Shown here in pieces: positions 36,399 to 46,184 of a stretch of 64,000 bases of DNA; the stretch's first letter is position 1; every line of letters begins with the position of its first letter. The DNA is from Microcoleus vaginatus WJT46-NPBG5. GTDB lineage: Bacteria; Cyanobacteriota; Cyanobacteriia; Cyanobacteriales; Oscillatoriaceae. Under the pieces are notes generated by a model that saw nothing but the letters and a program-made list of their open reading frames with translations, did no database searches and was not told the origin of the DNA. Location of the stretch: NCBI GenBank assembly GCA_019359355.1, contig JAHHHM010000006.1:1-64000 (forward strand), in the 5' to 3' direction. The position numbers were made by a program, and so were the translations under genes.

Positions 36399-36449
36399 AA
36401 ATTCAGCACGTTATCTTCCCTGCTTTATTCTTCATCCTTCATTCGTCAG

Positions 36450-37970
36450 ATGGAATTTCTCTCACTTCCTTACGCCTTATTTCTTCTCAGCTTTCTCGGC
36501 GTTTATTGGACGGTTCAGCAACAGCGCTGGCGTCTATGGGTGATCTTGAGCGCCAGTTTGGTATTTTATGCCTCACTGCAATTTCAATATATTCCATTGC
36601 TGTTGGTCAGTATTCTGATTAACTTCCGCTTTGGACGCGCACTCAACACAAAAACATCTAAACGCCGGCAGTCTTTAGATGAAAATATTTCAGATCATGA
36701 AGATTTGCAAGTTGCTCAAGCAAATTGGAGTCCCCGGCGTCTGGCAATTTTGTGGCTGGGCATTTTCTTAAATGTTTTGGTGCTGTTGAGCTTCAAGTAC
36801 GTGCCTTTTTTATTAGAATCTGCCGGCACTTTGTTGAAATTGCCAGAAGCGGGGCAAAGTGCCGGTTGGTTCCGCACCCATATTTTTGCTCCCTTGGGGC
36901 TGAGTTTTTTCACATTTGAGTGTCTTGCCTATCTCATTGATGTTTATCGGGGTGCACCGGCTAGTCAGCAATTACTGCAGTTTGCCGCCTACAAGTTTTT
37001 CTTTCCCAAACTAATTTCCGGCCCAATTACTCGATATCATCATTTAACCACCCAGCTACAAACCCTAAAATTTCCCTCTGCTGAACGGGTGACGGAAGGA
37101 CTTTGGTTAATTGCCTCTGGGGCGGTTAAAAAAGGATTACTGGCTGATCGCTTAGCTATTCTTGTAAATCTGAGTTTCGAGAATTTGCAACGCGCCGGCA
37201 GCGAAGATATCTGGTTAGCAACCCTCGCTTATGGATTGCAACTTTATCTTGATTTTAGTGGCTATGTAGATATCGCCCGGGGCAGCGCAATGCTGATGGG
37301 ATTAAACCTCCCAGAAAATTTTGACTTTCCCTACTTTAGTACCAGCATTGCCGATTTTTGGCGTCGCTGGCACATTACTTTAGGAGATTGGCTTCGCAAC
37401 TACCTTTACTTTCCCCTCGGTGGATCACGCAAAGGTTTAGACCGTACCTGTCTGAACTTATTAATTGTGATGTTAATTGCCGGAATTTGGCACGGTGCTG
37501 CCTGGGGGTTTGTTGTCTGGGGTTGGATTCACGGTGTCGCTTTGGTGATTCACCGGCTTACAGAAGCCCTATCAAATCGCTTGCCACTTCTCAAACGCTG
37601 GTGGCAAAGTATCCCAGGTGTACTAACGGCATGGTTACTCACTCAGGCAATGGTTTTTACCGCTTGGATCTGGTTCCGGCTTCCCGATTTGAGATATTCG
37701 AGTTGGGCAATTCAGCATCTGTGGGGACACGCGGCTGATGTCCAGTTTACCCAAAAGGTTTATCTAGAAACAATGGGTTTAGATCGCTTACAAATCTCTA
37801 TGCTCCTGGGTGCTTTAGTTGCAGCGATGGCAGTCTCTTATTTAATCAATCGAACTCTCAAATTAGAGTTAAATTGGCCTCTGAAAATTTTGTTGGTGCC
37901 GCTGTGTTTCTTCGCGGTGGCGCTACTCGCCCCTGATGGCACCCCGCCCTTTATTTACTTTGATTTTTAG
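36450..37970 (+). CDS. MBOAT O-acyltransferase (AlgI/DltB-like)
   Basis: 506 residues with many membrane helices. The family carries acyl groups across the membrane to an acceptor protein. Visible motifs are LGLSFFTFECLAYLIDVYRG, LQLYLDFSGYVDIARG, SIADFWRRWHITLGDWLRNY and the catalytic-histidine region GIWHGAAWGFVVWGWIHG (H348 and H361). The gene lies 51 bases behind the DUF1574 gene and should form a two-protein acetylation unit with it. Acceptor unknown; an exported polysaccharide is likely. The gap between the two carries a small AATTCAGAATT-type repeat. Confidence 0.93.
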   Translation: MEFLSLPYALFLLSFLGVYWTVQQQRWRLWVILSASLVFYASLQFQYIPLLLVSILINFRFGRALNTKTSKRRQSLDENISDHEDLQVAQANWSPRRLAILWLGIFLNVLVLLSFKYVPFLLESAGTLLKLPEAGQSAGWFRTHIFAPLGLSFFTFECLAYLIDVYRGAPASQQLLQFAAYKFFFPKLISGPITRYHHLTTQLQTLKFPSAERVTEGLWLIASGAVKKGLLADRLAILVNLSFENLQRAGSEDIWLATLAYGLQLYLDFSGYVDIARGSAMLMGLNLPENFDFPYFSTSIADFWRRWHITLGDWLRNYLYFPLGGSRKGLDRTCLNLLIVMLIAGIWHGAAWGFVVWGWIHGVALVIHRLTEALSNRLPLLKRWWQSIPGVLTAWLLTQAMVFTAWIWFRLPDLRYSSWAIQHLWGHAADVQFTQKVYLETMGLDRLQISMLLGALVAAMAVSYLINRTLKLELNWPLKILLVPLCFFAVALLAPDGTPPFIYFDF

Positions 37971-38352
37971 TAAGATTTGGAGGCTGGAATTAGGGGATTT
38001 TATGTGCGCCGGCAGATCCCCTCTCCTTTTTTCCCCACAGAAGGCAACTGCCTGCCGGTAGAAAATGGCCCTTTAGCCCGAGATCGAAAATCTCAAACTC
38101 AAAATCTCTATCCCAAAATTCGTATAATTCCCGAATAACTCACTTTTGACAAGATTTTCCCTTATATTTTTGTACTATATCTTTTTTTAGAGAATATTTA
38201 TACAAATGCAGTAAAGATTTTTAGACAACTGCACTACTTTGTAATAAATTATGCCAAAATAGGCCAGGAAGAGGCAACAGAAATTATAAGCAAGAAAAAT
38301 CACGCCTAAATTTCTATTCCCTAATCCCGTCATCCTCGGCTTCAACTTCCCT
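37971..38352. other. 380-base intergenic region
   Basis: Between convergent genes. It contains a short repeat of the GAAAATCTCAAACTCAAAATCTC type (38086-38110) and long AT-rich stretches. TTGACA at 38146 has no well-spaced -10 box. No gene is seen. Confidence 0.5.
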
Positions 38353-39177
38353 TCAAACTTGATAAGAACACCAGTCGCTCCAGCTGCCGGCATAGAGTTT
38401 GCCTGTTGGAATGCCGGCGATTTCAAGGGAGAGCAAATTCACGCAAGCCGTGACGCCGGAGCCGCAGTAGACAATAATTTCCTTCGCGTGCGTCCCCTGT
38501 CCCCACCGGCGCTGTTGTTCAGAAGCCGGCAGCCCCCGACCTTGATCATCTGTAACCGCTTGCCAGGGATAGTTCACAGCACCCGGAATGTGGCCGGCAA
38601 TCGGGTCAATCGGTTCGCGTAACCCGTTGTAGCGATCCGGTTCACGGGAATCTACCAGCAAAACACCCGGCAAATCTTTGTGGGCTTTGACATACTCAAT
38701 ATCCACCACTCGCTCCAGTTGGGGTTCGGGGACAAACGTTGCCGGCTTAGGCACCGGCACTTCAGCCGTGACAGGATAGCCCGCCGCTTGCCAGCCGCTG
38801 AAGCCCCCATCCAGTAACGCAACCCGGTCGTGCCCTAAATAGCGCAGCAGCCACCACAGACGCGAAGCAAAAGCAAATTTAGAATCATCGTAAGCAACAA
38901 CAAAAGTTTCTTGAGAATTAATGCCGATCGCTGCCAGCGTGTTTGCCAACTTGAGTGGATCGGGCAAGGGATGTCGGCCACCGTGGCGACCAACGGGACT
39001 GGAAAGATCACGGTTGAGATCCAGGTAAAACGCTCCGGGAATATGATTAGCGGTGTATTGCTGTTGCCCTAGTTCTGGATCGGCGAGGGAAAAGCGACAA
39101 TCGACGATCACCAGAAGTGGATCGTCCAGGTGTTCGGCTAACCATTGGGGGGAAACGAGAAAATCAGCGTCATTCAT
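38353..39177 (-). CDS. 3-mercaptopyruvate/thiosulfate sulfurtransferase (double rhodanese)
   Basis: 274 residues in two rhodanese domains (about 5-135 and 155-270). Only the second has the catalytic cysteine, in the loop CGSGVTAC (C238). The CG-S/T-GVTA loop is typical of 3-mercaptopyruvate sulfurtransferases rather than thiosulfate enzymes (CRKGVT). The first domain carries the conserved inactive form (AYDDSKFAFASRLWWLLRYLG, LLDGGFSGW). It should move sulfur from mercaptopyruvate to cyanide or thiols in the cytoplasm. Confidence 0.93.
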   Translation of the reverse strand: MNDADFLVSPQWLAEHLDDPLLVIVDCRFSLADPELGQQQYTANHIPGAFYLDLNRDLSSPVGRHGGRHPLPDPLKLANTLAAIGINSQETFVVAYDDSKFAFASRLWWLLRYLGHDRVALLDGGFSGWQAAGYPVTAEVPVPKPATFVPEPQLERVVDIEYVKAHKDLPGVLLVDSREPDRYNGLREPIDPIAGHIPGAVNYPWQAVTDDQGRGLPASEQQRRWGQGTHAKEIIVYCGSGVTACVNLLSLEIAGIPTGKLYAGSWSDWCSYQV

Positions 39178-39327
39178 TGGCTCACCAACGGCAAGAAAGG
39201 GCTGTTGATATTTTTGCAGAGGTGGGAAAATTGCAAAAGTGCGTGCATGAGTCAGGGCGTTAGTGCAGCGTGTCCAGAGGGCATAGCATGGGCGCAGAAA
39301 AACTTTACTTTGAGCAATGCCCCGACT

Positions 39328-40782
39328 TTATCGGAGGCGATTCGCTGCTGCTTTCTGAGCGTAGGCGAGATTTTCCTGGTACTCAAGCGCTTTCTGCTGC
39401 GCCACTGCATAATTGGGACTAGATGCCGGCACTGCTTCCATCAAGGCACTCGCCTGTTGCCAATGACTGACAACCAAACTCCACTCATCCTGAGATTTAG
39501 CTGATTTAGAGAGTTTTACCGCATTCTGTGCCTTAGTCATTGCCACTGGAAAAGGATCAAATTGAGGCATTTGGGGAGGCGCTTTCAACGGAATTTTAGA
39601 AGGTGTGGCAACAGCCGGCGCGTAGGGAACCGGCAAGGGAACTTCACCAGGAATCGGTGTAGGCATCAGCGCTATCGGGTTAGATGGCACTTGCGCCGGC
39701 TTCTGGGACGCAACCTGCATCGTTTGTCTGCCTTCGGGCCATTTAGAAAATAAAGCAATTCCGGATGCCACCAACACCGCAAACAAACTCACCAATAGTC
39801 CTTTTGCCAGTTGTTTCGGCGTAAAATATCGCCGAATCAGGCACTCAACTTGGTAAAGATAGGCCGCGATTGTAAACCAGATTACCACCCAAGGTCTGAG
39901 TGCGAACCCATCTTTCCCCGCCATGATTACGCCACGACCGCTGACATCCCAAAAGTTTTCAACACTGTCAAAAATCTCCCATGCCCTGTATCCAAATTCA
40001 CGTCCAATACAACTACTGACATCCTCACTCCCCGCACCTCCCAAGCTGCAATTTAAGACAAAAAAAGCAGCAATACTGTTTAAAATAACCAAAAAACATA
40101 GGGCGATGATAAATGTACCGTAAACGCCTTCCCACAAGCCTTTAAAATACGGAATTACTTTAGATAGATACGAAGATTTTTCTGATCGAACAGCCGTGCC
40201 GAAAAAATGATAATATAAACAAAAGCATAAAGTCGGTAATAAAACCCAATATCCTGCAAAAATTACCAAAACATCATGGCTGCTAATCAGGGCAGTTGAC
40301 GTACTAATGTTCAGCCTAAACACAATTAAACTGGTGAGAGGAAACGCAATTAAAAGTAACCCCAACGCTCTCAACCAAGAAATTGGATAGGGAAACCATG
40401 CCGGCCATCGTTTTTTTCTGTGCTTAAGCGAGTTTGCCTCATCTGCTTTCAGATCCCCGCTTGTTGGGTAAAAACTTTCATCGTCCTGAGGTTTCAAAAC
40501 AATTAGTTCCGCCCAAGCAGGAGAATCGTCCCCAATTTTTCTTCCATAAACTTCGATAAAATCAACAAATTGAATTTGCCATTCCACCATCATTTTACGA
40601 ATAAAATCGAGGGATGAATCTGGGTCGGGAACTTGATTAGATTCCAGCATCACTTGCAAGCAATTATCCTTCAAAGCTGCCTTTGCAGTAATGCCAGTAT
40701 CATGAAGAAGATAATTGATGAGAGAGGCGATGGCTTCTGCATTCCCCTGATCGGGAAGTTCTACAGAATTAAAATGCGTCAT
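39328..40782 (-). CDS. Multi-helix membrane protein with one DUF1574-type N-terminal module
   Basis: 484 residues. Residues 13-93 (AIASLINYLLHDTGITAKA, LQVMLESNQ, FIEVYGRKIGDDSPAW) match the order and key residues of the four modules in the DUF1574 protein 3 kb away. Four to five membrane helices follow (about 130-340: LRALGLLLIAFPLTSLIVF, VIFAGYWVLLPTLCFCLY, FIIALCFLVILNSIAAFFVL, LLVSLFAVLVASGIALF). A Pro-rich linker and a helical C-terminus (QDEWSLVVSHWQQASALMEA) come last. The middle is not a family I recognise. The shared module suggests that the protein works with the acetylation pair or binds the same ligand (inference). Confidence 0.75.
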   Translation of the reverse strand: MTHFNSVELPDQGNAEAIASLINYLLHDTGITAKAALKDNCLQVMLESNQVPDPDSSLDFIRKMMVEWQIQFVDFIEVYGRKIGDDSPAWAELIVLKPQDDESFYPTSGDLKADEANSLKHRKKRWPAWFPYPISWLRALGLLLIAFPLTSLIVFRLNISTSTALISSHDVLVIFAGYWVLLPTLCFCLYYHFFGTAVRSEKSSYLSKVIPYFKGLWEGVYGTFIIALCFLVILNSIAAFFVLNCSLGGAGSEDVSSCIGREFGYRAWEIFDSVENFWDVSGRGVIMAGKDGFALRPWVVIWFTIAAYLYQVECLIRRYFTPKQLAKGLLVSLFAVLVASGIALFSKWPEGRQTMQVASQKPAQVPSNPIALMPTPIPGEVPLPVPYAPAVATPSKIPLKAPPQMPQFDPFPVAMTKAQNAVKLSKSAKSQDEWSLVVSHWQQASALMEAVPASSPNYAVAQQKALEYQENLAYAQKAAANRLR

Positions 40783-41123
40783 GGTGACTAGCAGAATTTT
40801 TCATGAAGAACATTATTACGACTCAAAAGCACAAATATTTTTCTTTAAACAGACAGACAATCCGTGTAAAACTCATAAAAAGCACTGGAGTCACAGCAAA
40901 CCGGCCTTCTGGCTCAGTTTTGAGTTTCTCGCCTCCGGAATGAGAAAGCCGAATAAAAGTCTTCACAGAAGCCGTCCGTTCGCTGAATTAGCCACTAAAT
41001 AATAAAACTTAACCGGACTGACTCAACACCTCGCCGGCATCCAAAGATTCTGTCGGCCACGGTTAGAGCCAGTCATTTATGGTAAGAGGTCATAAGTCAA
41101 GAGTAAAGAATAACTGACAAACG
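40783..41123. other. 340-base intergenic region
   Basis: Divergent gap between the membrane protein and mnmD. A 73-codon frame exists on the plus strand but has unlikely composition and no ribosome site. I see no other structure. Confidence 0.5.
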
Positions 41124-42017
41124 ATGCAAAACACTGAAAACTTTACCCCACAACTGACCGCTGACGGTTCGTTCACCTTTTTCTCAGCAGAATTTGGCCA
41201 AACTTTTCACTCGCATTTTGGAGCACGGCAAGAAGCCGAACTTAAATTCACACAACCGCTACAGCTTGCCCATAAAGCCCGACAACCCGTGGTACGGCTG
41301 CTGGATATTTGTTACGGACTCGGCTATAACACCGCCGCCGCTTTAGCCACAATTTGGGCCGTCAATCCCGGCTGTCGTATTGAATGGATCGGACTGGAAT
41401 TAACCCCCGCTGCGCCTCAAGCTGCAATCTCACAGAATCTGCTGAACCAATGGCCGGCACCCATTCCTCAACTTTTAACCCAACTGGCTGCATCTTGCCA
41501 AATTGAAACAGACAGTTTGCAAGCGCAACTGCTGATCGGCGACGCCCGACAAACGATCCAGCAGGTATGCCGAACCGGTTTCCCAGCGGATGCGGTTTTC
41601 CTTGATCCCTTCTCCCCACCCAGTTGTCCTCAGTTGTGGACTGTGGAATTTTTAAGTCTGGTGGCAAACTGCCTCCACCCCCTCGGTTTGATAGCAACTT
41701 ATTCGTGTTCAGCCGCCGTTCGCGCCGCTTTAATCAGCGCCGGGTTGGAAATCGCCTCAACTTCGCCGGTAGGCCGGCGCTCACCCGGTACAGTGGCCTG
41801 GAAAAATGATAGAGATCACGAACCCCATGCTTCCGCAGATTTACTGAGTTTGTCTCAACAAGAGCGGGAACACTTGCAAACTCGTGCTGCGATCCCCTAC
41901 CGCGATCCCCTGCTATGTGACTGCAGTGCAACCATTATCGAGCGGCGTCAAATTGAACAGCAAGCATCTTCTTTAGAACCCACATCCCATTGGAAAAAAC
42001 GCTGGTCTATTTCCTGA
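41124..42017 (+). CDS. mnmD: MnmD-type tRNA wobble-uridine methyltransferase
   Basis: 297 residues, matching the methyltransferase half of MnmC without the FAD oxidase half. It would methylate 5-aminomethyl-2-thiouridine at tRNA position 34. The Rossmann motif is LLDICYGLGYNTAAAL (about 59-74) and the hallmark active-site segment FLDPFSPPSCPQLWTVEFL is near 154-172. The N-terminus has the usual GSFTFFSAEFGQTFHSHFGA, and the C-terminal RRSPGTVAW region is related to MnmC. The substrate assignment rests on the family. Confidence 0.85.
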   Translation: MQNTENFTPQLTADGSFTFFSAEFGQTFHSHFGARQEAELKFTQPLQLAHKARQPVVRLLDICYGLGYNTAAALATIWAVNPGCRIEWIGLELTPAAPQAAISQNLLNQWPAPIPQLLTQLAASCQIETDSLQAQLLIGDARQTIQQVCRTGFPADAVFLDPFSPPSCPQLWTVEFLSLVANCLHPLGLIATYSCSAAVRAALISAGLEIASTSPVGRRSPGTVAWKNDRDHEPHASADLLSLSQQEREHLQTRAAIPYRDPLLCDCSATIIERRQIEQQASSLEPTSHWKKRWSIS

Positions 42018-42354
42018 GTTTCTTTGAGAAACTAGAATTTATTTTGTATAAATGTAACAGAACTTAAAAAAAACGGGCACCAAAGTCAGCTGTTGTGCGA
42101 ATTTAGAAGAAAGAAACTAATCATTTACTCGGTTTCGCCCTCGGCTGGCCCTGTGTTAAATACAAAAATTAATGGAGCTGTTCAAAATAGATTAGAGGGG
42201 GAACGGATCTACGTGGAAAGCCTGATTTCTCTACAATGACAATTAAAGATAATGTCAGAAGAGTAGAAGCTGGCTTCTAGATAGAATGATCCTATTAGTT
42301 TTGCTTCCTAAGTATCAAGTACGTCTGTAAGTTCCTAGAGCAAGGTGTACGAGC
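42018..42354. other. 340-base leader region of the HD-GYP regulator
   Basis: AT-rich, without a gene. It presumably holds the promoter of the HD-GYP gene; I cannot assign boxes with confidence. Confidence 0.45.
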
Positions 42355-43386
42355 GTGAGCTTCCTAGATTTAGAACCGCCAAAAGTTCTCGTTGTTGACG
42401 ATCATCCAGCTAGCCGTATGACAGCGGTGGCACTGCTTTCTGTAGAAGGCTACGATGTCTTTGAAGCGGAAAGTGGGCCAGCAGCGATTAAGTGCGTCAG
42501 CCAGACTAATCTCGATCTGATTCTGCTGGATGTGATGATGCCAGGGATGGACGGGTTTGAGGTGTGCCGGTGTCTCAAGCAGGATGAGCAGACGCGTCTC
42601 ATCCCCGTCATTTTTATCACCGCCCTTAATGACCGGCGCTCGCGGATCAAAGGAATTGAAGCCGGTGGCGATGACTTCCTCACCAAACCCTTCGATCACT
42701 TAGAACTCACGGCCCGCGTCAAATCATTGGTACGCCAAAAGCGTCTCAATGAAGATTTAGACCATGCCGAACAAGTGCTTTTCTCCATTGCCCGCGCCGT
42801 GGAAAGCCGAGATCCGAACACCGGCGATCACTGCGAACGGCTGATTGATTTGGGCAAAGAGTTTGGGGAATTTCTTAACTTGTCCCGTCCTGAACTGCGG
42901 GATTTGATGTGGGGCGGGTATCTCCACGATATTGGAAAAGTGGGAATTCCTGACGCCGTGCTGCTGAAAAAGGGTGCATTTACCGATGAAGAGCGGGAGA
43001 TCATGAACCAGCACGTCCTCATCGGCGAGAAAATCTGCAAGCCCTTGCGGACGATGCGCGGTGTTCTGCCCATCATTAAATACCATCATGAGCGGTGGGA
43101 CGGTACCGGCTATCCAGACGGCTTGGTTGCAGATGAGATTCCTTTCCTATCACAGGTATTTCAACTCATTGACATTTACGATGCTCTCACGAGCGAACGT
43201 CCCTATAAACGAGCCTTCTCGCCTACAGAAGCCCTCGAAATTATCGCCCAGGAAACGAACAAAGGCTGGCGTAATCCTGAGTTGGTTAAGCAGTTTCGGG
43301 AATTTATTGTGACGCTCTTAGGAAAAAGTCATGTGAAAATACAGGGGAGGGAAGTGCTTCAACCCAGCGCTTCGTCGGTGTTATAA
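42355..43386 (+). CDS. Response regulator with HD-GYP c-di-GMP phosphodiesterase domain
   Basis: 343 residues, GTG start. The receiver domain (8-128) has the acidic pair DD 15-16, phospho-acceptor Asp 59 in LLDVMMPGMDG, and Lys 111. The HD-GYP domain (about 138-335) has the metal HD pair at 191-192 (YLHDIGKVGIPD) and an intact HHERWDGTGYPDGL with the GYP triplet at 252-254. This is the RpfG architecture, so phosphorylation should control c-di-GMP breakdown, affecting motility, biofilm or exopolysaccharide. No cognate kinase is adjacent. Confidence 0.95.
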   Translation: MSFLDLEPPKVLVVDDHPASRMTAVALLSVEGYDVFEAESGPAAIKCVSQTNLDLILLDVMMPGMDGFEVCRCLKQDEQTRLIPVIFITALNDRRSRIKGIEAGGDDFLTKPFDHLELTARVKSLVRQKRLNEDLDHAEQVLFSIARAVESRDPNTGDHCERLIDLGKEFGEFLNLSRPELRDLMWGGYLHDIGKVGIPDAVLLKKGAFTDEEREIMNQHVLIGEKICKPLRTMRGVLPIIKYHHERWDGTGYPDGLVADEIPFLSQVFQLIDIYDALTSERPYKRAFSPTEALEIIAQETNKGWRNPELVKQFREFIVTLLGKSHVKIQGREVLQPSASSVL

Positions 43387-43544
43387 GGCGGGAGCCAAGC
43401 TAGGAATATGAGAGAGTCTAGCAATCTAGCATCTAAAATTGAGAATCTACAATTGGCTCACTCCTGCTAAACGTCTGAGAAAAGCCGGCAGGATAGGGAC
43501 TGTTGCAAGGTATACTCCATTGGGAGAAACTGGCTCAGAAACGA

Positions 43545-44918
43545 ATGGTAGCAGTAGCAATTTTAGCGGCTGGACGCGGAACGCGGATGAAATCTGATCT
43601 GCCTAAGGTCTTACACTCTTTAGGCGGGCGCTCACTTGTCGAACGAGTTCTTAACAGCTGTTTCTCAATACAGCCATCCAGGCGCATCGTGATCGTTGGA
43701 TATCGGGGAGATTTAGTCAGAGAATCCCTGCAATCGGATACAGATGTGGAGTTTGTTGAGCAAACACAGCAGTTGGGAACCGGCCATGCTGTTCAGCAAA
43801 TTTTGCCTCATCTAGAGGGATTTGAAGGCAATTTACTGGTTTTGAATGGGGATGTGCCTTTGCTGAGGCCCCAAACTATTAAAATGCTGCTGCAGACGCA
43901 CACAGAAAACCGCAACGCAGCAACGATTCTCACGGCTCATCTGCCGAATCCGAAGGGGTACGGGCGGGTGTTTTGTGATGGTCAAAATCTGCTCAAACAA
44001 ATTGTGGAGGATCGGGACTGTACCCCAGCACAAAAGCAAAATCGTCGTATCAATGCCGGCGTTTACTGCTTCCACTGGCCCTCTTTGGCAGAAGTGCTGC
44101 CGCGTCTGAAGGCGGAAAACGACCAGCAGGAATATTATCTGACGGATGCGGTTAATTATCTAGAGCCGGTGATGGCAGTGGATGTTGAGGATTATCAGGA
44201 AATTCTCGGAATCAATGACCGCAAACAGTTAGCCACGGCTTATCAGATATTGCAGACGCGGGTGAAGGATGATTGGATGGCTGCCGGTGTGACGCTGATT
44301 GACCCGGACAGCATCACGATTGACGATACCGTGCAGTTAGAATCGGATGTGGTGATTGAACCCCAAACCCATTTGCGTGGCCAAACCGTGATTCAAGCCG
44401 GCAGCCGCATCGGGCCGGGTAGTTTAATTGAAAACAGCCAGCTGGGTGAAAAGGTTACAGTATTTTACTCGGTGGTGACAGATAGCGTTGTGGCCGCCGG
44501 CACGCGAATTGGCCCTTATGCACATCTGCGCGGTCATGTCAATGTGGGCACCGGCTGCCGGATCGGAAATTTTGTCGAGATGAAAAATACGACCCTCGGC
44601 GAGAAAACCAATGTCGCTCATTTATCCTATCTAGGCGATGCCACGCTGGGAGATCGAGTGAATATCGGTGCCGGCACGATTACCGCCAACTACGACGGCG
44701 TGAACAAACACCCAACCCACATTGGCTCGAATACCAAAGTTGGTTCTAACAGCGTCCTTGTCGCGCCGGTGACGCTTGGGGAAGATGTTACCGTGGCTGC
44801 CGGTTCTGTGGTGACGGAAGACGTGCCCAAAGATTGTTTGGTAATTGCACGTTCTCGCCAATCTGTTAAGCATGGGTGGCGGATGAAATCTCAGAAAGAT
44901 GAAACCGCAGGTGGCTAG
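43545..44918 (+). CDS. glmU: Bifunctional GlmU: GlcNAc-1-P uridyltransferase and GlcN-1-P acetyltransferase
   Basis: 457 residues from the ATG at 43545, giving [15 protein letters not shown], the normal start; a TTG 14 codons upstream is in frame but adds an atypical tail. The enzyme makes UDP-N-acetylglucosamine for the cell wall and lipopolysaccharide. The N-terminal nucleotidyltransferase has [15 protein letters not shown] and LNGDVPLL. The C-terminal half is a left-handed beta-helix of hexapeptide repeats ([20 protein letters not shown]), with the acetyltransferase histidine region at [10 protein letters not shown]. Confidence 0.96.
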   Translation: MVAVAILAAGRGTRMKSDLPKVLHSLGGRSLVERVLNSCFSIQPSRRIVIVGYRGDLVRESLQSDTDVEFVEQTQQLGTGHAVQQILPHLEGFEGNLLVLNGDVPLLRPQTIKMLLQTHTENRNAATILTAHLPNPKGYGRVFCDGQNLLKQIVEDRDCTPAQKQNRRINAGVYCFHWPSLAEVLPRLKAENDQQEYYLTDAVNYLEPVMAVDVEDYQEILGINDRKQLATAYQILQTRVKDDWMAAGVTLIDPDSITIDDTVQLESDVVIEPQTHLRGQTVIQAGSRIGPGSLIENSQLGEKVTVFYSVVTDSVVAAGTRIGPYAHLRGHVNVGTGCRIGNFVEMKNTTLGEKTNVAHLSYLGDATLGDRVNIGAGTITANYDGVNKHPTHIGSNTKVGSNSVLVAPVTLGEDVTVAAGSVVTEDVPKDCLVIARSRQSVKHGWRMKSQKDETAGG

Positions 44919-45170
44919 CTATTTTGGGAGATGGAGATGAGGTTGCCCTAGAGAAAGCAGCCTTACAAGCATTTGAAGGGCGTTGGTGAACCGGCAAGAG
45001 ATTTTATCTCAAGCAATGGCGTGGTTAAAACCCGCTCAAGGGTAAAGATTTTCGGGCGAAGAAGATTGTCGCACCGACCGAATTCCCCACCTCTTCTTAA
45101 CCGAAAAAATTTGAGTTTTGAATTTTGAGTCAGGCAGCTTGAATTCAAAACTCAGATTTTAATAAGACGT
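44919..45170. other. Intergenic gap with short repeat
   Basis: Contains AT-rich copies of TTGAGTTTTGAATTTTGAGT (about 45111-45132) and their complement GAATTCAAAACTCAG (45141-45155), forming a loose inverted pair. An open stretch just after glmU (to about 44988) encodes the short peptide LGDGDEVALEKAALQAFEGRW, which I cannot identify. Confidence 0.45.
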
Positions 45171-46127
45171 TTACAACCCGCCACTTTCAACGCCATCACT
45201 CAAATCGAGGGTGTCGCCCATTTGATTGCCGGTGTGATAAGCAGCTAACAGAACCTCGCTGGTTTTCCCCCAACCAATCGCCCCATTTGCATCGAGTCCA
45301 ATTGCGCCAAAATCTCGTTTGCTGGCACCGGCTTCTGTAAACGAACGCTCAAATGCTTCTACCAAAGATAAACCATCGGTTACGCGCACCACAATTCGCG
45401 CAGCCAAACACTCATCAATAATATCTTCACCAATGCCGGTGCAGCTGATCGCCGCTTTCGCTGTTGCGTAATTGCCGGCCGGCATTGCGGAATCACTCAC
45501 TCGTCCGATCCGTTCAAAACCTTTACCGCCTGTCGAAGTGCCGGCTGCCAAACACCCTTGGCTATCTAGCGCCACTACACCAATTGTCCCATAGCCGGCG
45601 TTGCTGTCCTCAACCAACTCGTTTTCAGCCACCACCCCAGCGGCTTCCCGAACAAAGTTTTCCTGACGTTCCTGCATCCACTCCTGCAACCGAATCTCAG
45701 TCAGAGGATTGTACAGCGGAACTTGCAACTCCCGCAAAAGTTCTGCCGCACCAAAATCTGACAGCACCCGATCCGCCGAACCCTGTAAAAACTCCGCAAG
45801 CTCAATGGGATGCTGTACGCGCGACACATTGATTACACCGCTAAATCGTTGCGCTGAACCATCCATAAGCGAAGCGCTCATGCGGATCTGACCGTCGGAT
45901 TGCAGTACAGAACCCGTGCCGGCATTAAAGCGCGGATCGTCCTCTAACAAGTGGCAGCCCCGAATCACTGCGTCCTTAGCAGTTGCTCCTGCCAACAGCA
46001 GCCCATAGACATCCTCTACCACTTTGTAGAGAGACTTACGCACTGCATCTGCCCCGCCTTTTCCTTTCAGGGAACTGCCGGCACCACCGTGGATAATTAG
46101 TTTAGGTTGTACTTTCTGAATAGTCAT
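45171..46127 (-). CDS. Isoaspartyl peptidase / L-asparaginase (Ntn hydrolase)
   Basis: 318 residues. Plant-type asparaginase that cleaves itself before a Thr nucleophile; the site is the G180/T181 bond in SNAGYGTIGVVALD. It hydrolyses isoaspartyl dipeptides and asparagine; in cyanobacteria the family also acts on beta-aspartyl-arginine released from cyanophycin. Other motifs are IIHGGAG (11-17), FNAGTGSV and TSTGGKG. The start codon lies inside a heptamer repeat (46123-46150), which leaves no room for a normal ribosome site. Confidence 0.93.
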   Translation of the reverse strand: MTIQKVQPKLIIHGGAGSSLKGKGGADAVRKSLYKVVEDVYGLLLAGATAKDAVIRGCHLLEDDPRFNAGTGSVLQSDGQIRMSASLMDGSAQRFSGVINVSRVQHPIELAEFLQGSADRVLSDFGAAELLRELQVPLYNPLTEIRLQEWMQERQENFVREAAGVVAENELVEDSNAGYGTIGVVALDSQGCLAAGTSTGGKGFERIGRVSDSAMPAGNYATAKAAISCTGIGEDIIDECLAARIVVRVTDGLSLVEAFERSFTEAGASKRDFGAIGLDANGAIGWGKTSEVLLAAYHTGNQMGDTLDLSDGVESGGL

Positions 46128-46150
46128 TTGTCAGTTGTCAGTTGTCAGTT
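46123..46150. repeat. Heptamer tandem repeat overlapping a start codon
   Basis: Four consecutive heptamers on the plus strand: GTCATTT once and GTCAGTT three times. On the minus strand this reads (AACTGAC)3-AAATGAC, and the ATG of the last unit is the start of the isoaspartyl peptidase gene. Confidence 0.9.
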
Positions 46151-46184
46151 GAAAATAGAGAATACATCAGCTTTCTTCCATTCT

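Noticed and set aside
40781-41002. 73-codon frame on the plus strand
   Set aside because: No ribosome site, unlikely composition, and it overlaps the start of a well-supported gene on the other strand.
44963-45148. 61-codon minus-strand frame behind glmU
   Set aside because: Part of it is encoded by an AT-rich tandem repeat (TQNSKLKF), and no motif or ribosome site supports it.
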